In this document: one piece after another, positions 1 through 4,439 of the stretch
Layout of the letters: the number at the start of each line of letters is the position of its first letter
Position numbering within the stretch: position 1 is the first letter of the stretch
Source: an uncultured Muribaculaceae bacterium
Lineage (GTDB): Bacteria; Bacteroidota; Bacteroidia; Bacteroidales; Muribaculaceae
DNA: 11,888 nt
Reading direction: 5' to 3'
Assembly: GCA_910587925.1 (NCBI GenBank)
Contig: CAJUOC010000046.1
Coordinates: 1-11,888 of the forward strand
The notes under the pieces: model-generated
What the model was told of the DNA's origin: nothing
Seen by the model: the letters and a program-made list of their open reading frames with translations, nothing else
Database searches by the model: none
Made by a program: the position numbers and the translations under genes

Positions 1-53
1 AGAGCATCTGACTACGGATCAGAAGGTTACAGGTTTGAATCCTGTGCGAATCA
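1..53 (+). tRNA. tRNA-Arg (anticodon ACG), 3' part only
   Basis: The window opens inside a tRNA gene. Visible parts are the 3' strand of the D stem (about 2-5), a 5-bp anticodon stem (7-11 with 19-23) closing the loop CTACGGA with anticodon ACG at 14-16, a 5-nt variable loop, a 5-bp T stem (29-33 with 41-45) with loop TTTGAAT, the 3' acceptor strand 46-52 and discriminator A at 53. CCA does not follow the discriminator (the next bases are CAC), so CCA would have to be added after transcription. The 5' acceptor strand and most of the D arm lie outside the window. ACG is the usual arginine anticodon whose A34 is converted to inosine by TadA. Confidence 0.93.
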
Positions 54-63
54 CACCACCGCC

Positions 64-97
64 AAAGGCGGGAGAGCAATCTCCCGCCTTTACTTTT
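64..97 (+). terminator. Rho-independent terminator after tRNA-Arg
   Basis: A perfect 12-bp stem (64-75 with 80-91) is closed by the GNRA tetraloop GCAA and followed by a T-rich tail (ACTTTT). It lies 10 nt after the tRNA end and is the natural terminator of the tRNA transcript. Confidence 0.9.
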
Positions 98-130
98 CCG
101 CCCATATCCGACCGATGAGGCCTCAACCCG

Positions 131-149
131 GGAAGCGCGGAGCGCTTCC
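131..149. repeat. Solitary 8-3-8 hairpin (REP-like)
   Basis: GGAAGCGC, loop GGA, GCGCTTCC: a perfect 8-bp stem with a 3-nt loop. This is the same geometry as hairpins P2 and P5 of the array, but the sequence differs. It is not followed by a T-run, so it does not look like a terminator. It may be a distant relative of the array hairpins or a chance palindrome. Confidence 0.5.
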
Positions 150-210
150 GTTATGCGAGCTACTGCCACTTAAGGCGGTGCTGCAACGCACTCTCGTGCC
201 ATCATACACG

Positions 211-257
211 CCCGACACGCACTCATCCAGCACGTCTGACGCGCAACGCGGGCGAGG
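211..257. repeat. Left copy of diverged repeat bracketing the array
   Basis: Two blocks recur on the other side of the array: a 12-nt exact block (211-222, matching 1847-1858) and a 21-nt block (237-257, matching 1890-1910 with 3 mismatches). Order and orientation are the same, but the gap between blocks differs (14 nt here, 31 nt on the right). This may be an older repeat into which the array was placed. Confidence 0.45.
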
Positions 258-338
258 ACCGTCCATTCATCATACTTTCAGACACGTTACCGCGCGACGG
301 CACCCGACCTGTCTAATACCTGTGTATCTTTGGCTCAT

Positions 339-554
339 CACCGCGTAGCGGTGCAATATGATAGCCGTGGGTGTAACCCACGGTAACAATGCATATTCGA
401 CCACCGACCGGCATGCCGGTCGAATAAATCAACTCCGTCTGGCACGCTTTGCGTCGACCCTCTTATATTCGACCGATAAATCGGTCGCCCCCGTACATCC
501 GCCCTATTCCGTGGGTTGCACCCACGGCTACAATATTGCATCGCTCCGCGATGC
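339..554. repeat. Module 1 (M1), empty: 88-nt arm, 39-nt linker, 89-nt arm
   Basis: Hairpins in order: P1 339-353 (CACCGC gta GCGGTG), P2 365-383 (CCGTGGGT gta ACCCACGG), P3 405-422 (CGACCGGCATGCCGGTCG), linker 427-465, P4 470-487 (CGACCGAT aa ATCGGTCG), P5 509-527 (CCGTGGGT tgc ACCCACGG), P6 538-554 (GCATCGC tcc GCGATGC). The right arm read backwards aligns with the left arm without length change from P2 to the linker. The linker is bounded by the 10-nt inverted repeat CGGTCGAATA / TATTCGACCG. No gene. Confidence 0.85.
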
Positions 555-769
555 CCTGACGGCACGGCAACGCATACGTTGGCAGACAAGCCTACGCTTG
601 CGATACGCGGCCACTTCCTCAACATCCGCACGCCCCCATACACATACGATAACAGTCCTACATAATGCAACGACCGCAATCTATCGACAGCTATTGCATC
701 GTGACTCTAAGATGGTTATATTTGCATACGTCTTATCACCCGGAGGATTCAATGCCGGACATGACACAT
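555..769. repeat. 215-nt spacer, copy A
   Basis: By eye it is identical over all 215 nt to 1416-1630. It contains two short hairpins (568-581, CAACG cata CGTTG; 587-600, CAAGC ctac GCTTG), a plausible promoter (693-724), and a GGAGG followed 5 nt later by ATG (742-754). No protein-coding gene of normal size is recognisable. Confidence 0.8.
693..724 (+). promoter_or_regulatory. Bacteroidetes-type promoter upstream of transposase
   Basis: A -7 element TATATTTG (717-724, fits TAnnTTTG) lies 20 bp downstream of ATTG (693-696), one base off the -33 box TTTG. The start of transcription would fall near 730, giving a leader of about 140 nt that contains P1, P2 and P3 before the transposase start at 872. 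The same promoter is duplicated at 1554-1585, where it faces module 3, which has no gene. Confidence 0.5.
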
Positions 770-817
770 CACCGCGTAGCGGTGCAATATTGTAGCCGTG
801 GGTGTAACCCACGGTAA
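752..817 (+). CDS. Possible 21-residue leader peptide spanning hairpins P1 and P2
   Basis: ATG at 752 is preceded at 5 nt by GGAGG (742-746), which is rare in this window. The frame stays open for 21 codons (begins MPDMTHHRV, ends SRGCNPR) and stops at TAA 815-817, immediately after hairpin P2. It lies between the predicted promoter and the transposase. An identical copy exists at 1613-1678. It could be a translated leader that melts P1 and P2, or a chance frame; peptides this short occur by chance and I know no homologue. Confidence 0.2.
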   Translation: MPDMTHHRVAVQYCSRGCNPR

Positions 818-857
818 CAATGCACCTTCGACCACCCACCGGCATGCCGGTCGAATA
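770..857. repeat. Module 2 left arm (P1-P2-P3)
   Basis: P1 770-784, P2 796-814, P3 836-853. P3 here carries G-to-C at 837 relative to the other copies, which breaks one outer pair and leaves a 14-nt perfect core (838-851). The arm ends in CGGTCGAATA (848-857), 14 nt before the transposase start codon. Confidence 0.85.
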
Positions 858-871
858 AATCTCAGCAATAA

Positions 872-1327
872 ATGAGTAACACATTTGCACAAATCAACTT
901 ACACATCGTATTTAGCGTAAAGTATCGTGACGCAATCCTCGCCGACGAATGGCGCGAGGAGCTGTTTCGCTACATGGCAGGAATCATAAAAAATGCAGGA
1001 CATACACCAATCGCAATAGGGGGATTTCGCGACCATGTGCACATTTTGGCCGGATGCAAACCCACGGTTAATATCCCAGGGTTGGTCAAGGATTTGAAAT
1101 TGGCGACAAACCAATGGATTCAGCAGAAGTGCCACCATAAATTTGCATGGCAAGACGGCTATGCAGTCTTCAGCATATCAAAATCCCACGAAAAGGCCGT
1201 CGCTAATTACATCCTTAGCCAGCCTCAACACCATATGCACACCACAATGGTAGATGAGTTCAAGCGGTTATTAACCGTCAATGGCGTGGACTACGACGAC
1301 AGATACATATTACACCAACCGCTGTAA
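872..1327 (+). CDS. tnpA: IS200/IS605-like Y1 (HUH) transposase, RAYT-type
   Basis: A 151-residue single-domain Y1 transposase. This family cuts and joins single-stranded DNA at hairpins through a 5'-phosphotyrosine link. The HUH motif is His55-Val56-His57 (in RDHVHIL); the likely nucleophile is Tyr113 in NYILSQ, with Gln117 one helical turn later; the signature WQDGYAVFSIS at 93-103 is typical of short Bacteroidetes members. Length is normal and the frame is intact, so it may be active. The ATG at 872 begins the conserved MSNTFAQINLHIVFSVK segment; no Shine-Dalgarno is visible. The gene exactly fills the centre of module 2: hairpin P3 ends 18 nt upstream and P4 starts 4 nt after the stop. 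There is no TnpB/IscB-type partner gene. Its codons are visibly more AT-rich than those of ndk and later genes, in line with transfer. Assignment to RAYTs rather than plain IS200 is inferred from the surrounding hairpin array. Confidence 0.92.
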   Translation: MSNTFAQINLHIVFSVKYRDAILADEWREELFRYMAGIIKNAGHTPIAIGGFRDHVHILAGCKPTVNIPGLVKDLKLATNQWIQQKCHHKFAWQDGYAVFSISKSHEKAVANYILSQPQHHMHTTMVDEFKRLLTVNGVDYDDRYILHQPL

Positions 1328-1415
1328 TATTCGACCGATAAATCGGTCGCCCCGTACATCCGCCCGATTCCGTGGGTTGCACCCACGGCTACAATATTGC
1401 ATCGCTCTGCGATGC
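1328..1415. repeat. Module 2 right arm (P4-P5-P6)
   Basis: It starts at the base after the transposase stop codon with TATTCGACCG, the inverted match of 848-857. P4 1332-1349, P5 1370-1388, P6 1399-1415 (loop TCT instead of TCC, stem unchanged). It is one C shorter than the M1 and M3 right arms. Confidence 0.85.
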
Positions 1416-1630
1416 CCTGACGGCACGGCAACGCATACGTTGGCAGACAAGCCTACGCTTGCGATACGCGGCCACTTCCTCAACATCCGCACGCCCCCAT
1501 ACACATACGATAACAGTCCTACATAATGCAACGACCGCAATCTATCGACAGCTATTGCATCGTGACTCTAAGATGGTTATATTTGCATACGTCTTATCAC
1601 CCGGAGGATTCAATGCCGGACATGACACAT
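1416..1630. repeat. 215-nt spacer, copy B
   Basis: Identical by eye to 555-769. The promoter-like pair ATTG (1554-1557) and TATATTTG (1578-1585) and the GGAGG-ATG (1603-1615) recur here. Any transcript would run into module 3, giving a non-coding, hairpin-rich RNA unless the 21-codon frame (1613-1678) is used. Confidence 0.8.
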
Positions 1631-1846
1631 CACCGCGTAGCGGTGCAATATTGTAGCCGTGGGTGTAACCCACGGTAACAATGCATCTTCGACCACCGAC
1701 CGGCATGCCGGTCGAATAAATCAACTCCATCTGTCACGCTTTGCCTCGACCCTCTTATATTCGACCGATAAATCGGTCGCCCCCGTACATCCGCCCGATT
1801 CCGTGGGTTGCACCCACGGCTACAATATTGCATCGCTCCGCGATGC
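1631..1846. repeat. Module 3 (M3), empty: 88-nt arm, 39-nt linker, 89-nt arm
   Basis: P1 1631-1645, P2 1657-1675, P3 1697-1714, linker 1719-1757, P4 1762-1779, P5 1801-1819, P6 1830-1846. Same length (216 nt) as M1. The linker differs from the M1 linker at 3 of 39 positions. The match to the other modules stops just after P6. Confidence 0.85.
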
Positions 1847-1910
1847 CCCGACACGCACCGCGGGGCGAGGCTGCCTCAGCCTGCATGCATGACGTGCGAT
1901 GCGGGCGAGG
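1847..1910. repeat. Right copy of diverged repeat bracketing the array
   Basis: Blocks 1847-1858 (exact match to 211-222) and 1890-1910 (3 mismatches in 21 to 237-257). The first block touches the end of module 3, so it may mark the array boundary or the insertion point. Confidence 0.45.
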
Positions 1911-2124
1911 CGGGGGATGCGTTTGGTGGCGTGCACATTTTCACACGCGGTGTGCCATATGTGAAAGCGGCTTAACAATTTGCGGCGGCCGCAACACGGA
2001 CACAGGGTGATTTGTTGAAAACATGTTGTAGAACATATTTGCCGCCAAATCGCTGAATCAATATACTTTAAGCCGCCAAAATGATGCAATCGCGTGACTG
2101 TGAAACATTTTTTAGCCGTTTTTC
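1911..2124. other. Intergenic region between array and ndk promoter
   Basis: I see no gene. Small symmetric features are CACAC gcg GTGTG (1942-1954), an outer TTTCACA / TGTGAAA pair (1939-1945, 1960-1966) and a GC-rich 15-nt palindrome (1980-1994). The region from about 2010 is much more AT-rich than the coding DNA nearby, as expected upstream of a promoter. None of these symmetric elements can be assigned to a known regulator from sequence alone. Confidence 0.5.
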
Positions 2125-2156
2125 TTTCCACAGTTCAGCCAAAATTCGTAAATTTG
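2125..2156 (+). promoter_or_regulatory. Promoter of ndk
   Basis: TTTC (2125-2128, one base off TTTG), 20-bp spacer, then TAAATTTG (2149-2156) fitting TAnnTTTG. A start site near 2163 would leave a leader of about 45 nt before the ndk ATG. Confidence 0.6.
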
Positions 2157-2207
2157 GAGAGTCGGTCAGCGCCAGCGGCCGGCTTTTAACAATTACAGCG
2201 ACTCATC

Positions 2208-2672
2208 ATGGAGCAGACATTTATCATATTGAAGCCTTCGGCCATCCGGCGCTCGCTGGTAGGCGATGTGCTCACGCGCCTGCAGCGCAAGGGCCTCTTC
2301 ATCACCGGCATCAAGATGATGCAGCTCGACGACACCATCCTGCGCGAGCATTACGCTCATCTTGTCGACCGCCCCTTCTTCCCCTCGCTGCTCCGCTCCA
2401 TGGAGGCCACTCCTGTCATCGTGGCGGTGCTCAAGGGCAAAGACGCCGTGGCTGTGGTGCGCACCCTGGTGGGCGCCACCAACTCGCGCCTGGCCGCCCC
2501 GGGTACCATCCGCGGCGACTTCGGCATGTCGGGCCAGGAGAATATCATCCACGCCTCCGACTCGCCCGAGAATGCACTGGTCGAAATCAACCGTTTCTTC
2601 CGTCCCGAGGAAATCTTCGACTACCCCATGATTACCGCCGAGGCCATCTACTGCCCCGATGAAATGAACTGA
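2208..2672 (+). CDS. ndk: Nucleoside diphosphate kinase
   Basis: A 154-residue cytosolic enzyme that transfers the gamma-phosphate of ATP to nucleoside diphosphates through a phosphohistidine, balancing the NTP and dNTP pools. The active-site stretch is NIIHASDS (112-119) with nucleophile His115. Other expected residues are Lys9 in the first strand (ILKPSA), Arg85, Arg102 in TIRGDF and Asn112. HASDS replaces the commoner HGSDS, a variant also found in other active bacterial enzymes. Length is normal (about 140-155). The ATG gives the standard N-terminus (MEQTFIILKP). It is preceded by a good promoter and followed after 53 nt, without a terminator, by the M23 peptidase gene on the same strand, so the two may share a transcript. 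Confidence 0.97.
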   Translation: MEQTFIILKPSAIRRSLVGDVLTRLQRKGLFITGIKMMQLDDTILREHYAHLVDRPFFPSLLRSMEATPVIVAVLKGKDAVAVVRTLVGATNSRLAAPGTIRGDFGMSGQENIIHASDSPENALVEINRFFRPEEIFDYPMITAEAIYCPDEMN

Positions 2673-2725
2673 ATCCTCTATCCTCAAAGCCATCTCTCCT
2701 CAAAAAGTACCACCCTTAAAGCCCA

Positions 2726-3712
2726 ATGAAACTCTCCCGCAAGATATTCACCGCAGCTTTTCTCACCATCGCCGGCGCTCTCTGCGCCCAGGCACAGAAC
2801 TATCGCCTCCCCGGCCAGCACACTTCCCAGCACGGCCAGCTCATCGCCGCCCAGACCAGCACCATCGAGCTTGACAATACCACCAAATACCTCGAGTCGC
2901 TCTTCGCCGAAGAGGAGGAGCCCGAGTTTGACATATACACCGAGGGCTGGGAAAGCCAGTATGTCAATTGCTACAAAAATACCGCCGTGCCCCAGAGCGC
3001 GGTGATTGACGTCACCGGCTACCACATGCCCCACCCCGGCTACGTGACCTCGCCCTACGGATACCGCAAGCGCTTCCGCCGCATGCACAAGGGCATCGAC
3101 CTCAAGGCCAACACCGGCGACACCATCCGCGCCGCATTTGACGGCCGGGTGCGCCTTACCAAATACGAGCGCCGCGGCTACGGCTACTATGTCGTGCTCC
3201 GCCACACCAACGACCTGGAGACCGTATACGGCCACCTGAGCAAATTTCTCGTCGAGCCCGACCAGTATGTGCGCGCCGGCGACCCCATCGCCCTGGCCGG
3301 CAACACAGGCCGCTCCTTTGGCTCTCACCTGCATTTCGAGACCCGCTACATGGGATATGCCATCAATCCCGCCGCAATCTTTGACTTCGCAAACCAGACC
3401 ACACATACCGACACTTATACTTTCGATAAAAACACATACCAAAACGCCCGCAATTTCTCGCCCGAGGAAAATGCTGCCTATGCAGCCCGGTACCGCGCCA
3501 CACACAAGGTAGAGTACGGCTCGTCGAAACGCTCGACAGCAGCATCCAAGGCATCGAAAAGCGGCAAATCTCAATCTTACACCGTGCGCAGCGGCGACTC
3601 GCTGAGCCGCATAGCCTCGCGCAACGGTACGACAGTGCAAGCAATCTGCCGTCTCAACGGCATCAAATCATCATCGAAGCTGCGCCCGGGTCAGAAGCTG
3701 CGCGTACGCTGA
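2726..3712 (+). CDS. Secreted M23 peptidoglycan endopeptidase with C-terminal LysM
   Basis: A 328-residue exported protein likely to cut peptide cross-bridges in peptidoglycan. Residues 1-23 form a signal peptide (KLSRK, hydrophobic stretch, cleavage near AQA-QN). Residues 24-100 are a variable, acidic linker. The LytM/M23 domain spans about 103-222: zinc ligands His121 and Asp125 (HKGID) and His203, with catalytic His170 (YGHL) and His201 (HLH), so the full catalytic set is present. A Ser/Lys-rich linker (265-283) leads to one LysM domain (284-327, SYTVRSGDSL to LRPGQKLRV) that would anchor it to glycan strands. The complete active site argues for a true hydrolase rather than an EnvC-like activator. 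It is probably cotranscribed with ndk and ends just before a terminator. Confidence 0.95.
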   Translation: MKLSRKIFTAAFLTIAGALCAQAQNYRLPGQHTSQHGQLIAAQTSTIELDNTTKYLESLFAEEEEPEFDIYTEGWESQYVNCYKNTAVPQSAVIDVTGYHMPHPGYVTSPYGYRKRFRRMHKGIDLKANTGDTIRAAFDGRVRLTKYERRGYGYYVVLRHTNDLETVYGHLSKFLVEPDQYVRAGDPIALAGNTGRSFGSHLHFETRYMGYAINPAAIFDFANQTTHTDTYTFDKNTYQNARNFSPEENAAYAARYRATHKVEYGSSKRSTAASKASKSGKSQSYTVRSGDSLSRIASRNGTTVQAICRLNGIKSSSKLRPGQKLRVR

Positions 3713-3741
3713 CGATTAAAAACCATTCTCAAAAACCCGGT

Positions 3742-3775
3742 TGAGCCTCCACACACATGCGGAGGCTCACTTTTT
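3742..3775 (+). terminator. Rho-independent terminator after M23 gene
   Basis: A perfect 9-bp stem TGAGCCTCC / GGAGGCTCA (3742-3750 with 3761-3769), 10-nt loop, then TTTTT (3771-3775). It lies 29 nt after the M23 stop codon and only 22 nt before the next ATG. Confidence 0.85.
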
Positions 3776-3788
3776 AGATAACCACCTG

Positions 3789-3796
3789 CCCCCCCC
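3789..3796 (+). repeat. Run of eight C directly before the DUF1919 start codon
   Basis: Eight consecutive C residues end 1 nt before the ATG at 3798. Homopolymer runs of this length can change length by replication slippage. Here slippage would alter the leader, not the reading frame, if the ATG is used. Confidence 0.5.
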
Positions 3797-3797
3797 G

Positions 3798-4439
3798 ATG
3801 ACACTCAACTCCATACGCCAGGCTGCGGCCAGGCTCGCATACCGCGCCGTGATGCCGCTGCGACGCCGCCGGCTGCGCAACCGCCGCGTAAGCATCATCA
3901 GCAACGACTGCTTCAGCAGCTTCATGTACCGCTTTTACGGCACGGAGTTCAACTCGCCGTTTGTGGGTCTGTTTATCATGCCCGACGACTACCTCGACCT
4001 GCTCGAAGACCCGGTGCTGCTCCACGGCCCCATGCAGATGACCACCGCCACCCACAGCCGTCACCGCGCCGCTCTGTCGCATCTGCCCGACTATCCGCTG
4101 GGCATCCTCCCGGGCGGCCGCGAGATACACTTCCTGCACTACGCCGACACGGCCGAGGCTCTCGACAAGTGGACACGGCGCCTCGCCCGGCTGGATATGT
4201 CAAACTGTATCGTGAAATTCAGCGAGAACAATGGCTGCACCGCCGAGCATCTGCGCCGCTTCGATGCGCTGCCATACGACGCCAAGGTCGCCTTTACCTG
4301 CCGGCGCTATCCCGCGCTGCGCTCGACTCTGTATCTGCCGGAGTTTGCCGGGGAGCCGGAGCTTGGAAAGTACTGGAAGATAGCCGACCTGCGCTACAAT
4401 CTCGGCCGCCACGCCGACGCTCTCACCGCAGGCTCCTGA
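3798..4439 (+). CDS. DUF1919 protein (exopolysaccharide-associated family)
   Basis: 213 residues, recognised as DUF1919 by the N-terminal pattern VSIISNDCFSSFMYRFYG (31-48) followed by NSPFVGLFI (52-60) and DDYLDLL (63-69), and by VKFSENNGCTAEHLRRFDALPY in the second half. Members often sit among capsule or exopolysaccharide genes, but their reaction is not established and I do not assign one. It has no signal peptide or membrane segment; a very basic stretch (RRRRLRNRR, 22-30) precedes the core. An in-frame TTG at 3741 would add 19 residues, but it lies inside the preceding terminator, so the ATG at 3798 is preferred. No promoter motif is seen in the short gap, so expression may rely on terminator readthrough. 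Its 3' end overlaps convergent ktrA by 17 bp. Confidence 0.85.
   Translation: MTLNSIRQAAARLAYRAVMPLRRRRLRNRRVSIISNDCFSSFMYRFYGTEFNSPFVGLFIMPDDYLDLLEDPVLLHGPMQMTTATHSRHRAALSHLPDYPLGILPGGREIHFLHYADTAEALDKWTRRLARLDMSNCIVKFSENNGCTAEHLRRFDALPYDAKVAFTCRRYPALRSTLYLPEFAGEPELGKYWKIADLRYNLGRHADALTAGS

Larger units (their letters stand above)
98..335. other. Intergenic region between tRNA terminator and palindrome array
   Basis: No convincing gene: the open frames here have no recognisable product and run into the palindromic DNA. It holds one 8-bp/3-nt-loop hairpin (131-149), a repeat shared with the other side of the array (211-257), and a promoter-like -7 element TATCTTTG at 325-332, just 6 nt before the first array hairpin. 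I see no matching -33 box at the usual spacing, so that promoter is weak evidence. Confidence 0.6.
466..861. repeat. Direct repeat copy A (396 nt) upstream of the transposase
   Basis: It runs from the M1 right arm through the spacer and the M2 left arm. It matches 1328-1722 with four substitutions and one C insertion by eye; all differences lie in or beside the hairpins and none in the spacer. The two copies bracket the transposase gene in direct orientation, so recombination between them would remove it as one 861-bp unit. Confidence 0.85.
1328..1722. repeat. Direct repeat copy B (395 nt) downstream of the transposase
   Basis: Counterpart of 466-861: M2 right arm, spacer copy B and M3 left arm. 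Near identity of the copies implies recent duplication or ongoing gene conversion. Confidence 0.85.
336..1851. mobile_element. Three-module palindrome array carrying a Y1 (HUH) transposase
   Basis: Seen directly: three homologous modules (339-554, 770-1415, 1631-1846) are separated by two 215-nt spacers (555-769, 1416-1630). Every module has six hairpins arranged as an inverted repeat, P1-P2-P3-centre-P4-P5-P6, where P4, P5 and P6 are inverted, slightly diverged versions of P3, P2 and P1. The outer modules have a 39-nt centre; the middle one carries the transposase gene. Known: single-stranded DNA transposases of the IS200/IS605 group recognise subterminal hairpins, and their REP-associated relatives (RAYTs) act on REP/BIME hairpin pairs. 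Inference: this is a Bacteroidales REP/RAYT-type unit with non-autonomous, MITE-like outer modules. Boundaries are set by where the modules stop matching each other. Confidence 0.8.

Noticed and set aside
338..890. Long open frames on both strands through the array (repeating QYCSRGCNPR-like and GCTHGYN-like segments)
   Set aside because: They appear on both strands and repeat wherever P2/P5 occur; they are translations of palindromic DNA with no recognisable domain and incompatible overlaps.
872..1327. Complete IS200/IS605 element with TnpB/IscB-guided nuclease and guide RNA
   Set aside because: No tnpB or iscB frame exists in the window, and the downstream DNA is the module arm rather than a guide-RNA scaffold I can recognise.
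339..1846. CRISPR array
   Set aside because: The repeated blocks are too long (215-216 nt), the spacers are identical rather than unique, and no cas gene is present.
339..1846. All segment lengths near multiples of about 215 nt (216, 215, 646, 215, 216)
   Set aside because: The middle value depends on the tnpA length; with no mechanism for a fixed unit I take it as coincidence.
1939..1966. CRP-like operator (TTTCACA / TGTGAAA)
   Set aside because: The half-sites are in the opposite arrangement and spacing to a CRP site, and a 7-bp inverted pair is not rare.
2081..2662. 193-codon frame overlapping ndk in another frame
   Set aside because: A shadow frame of ndk: rich in Arg/His/Pro, with no domain, while ndk has all catalytic residues.
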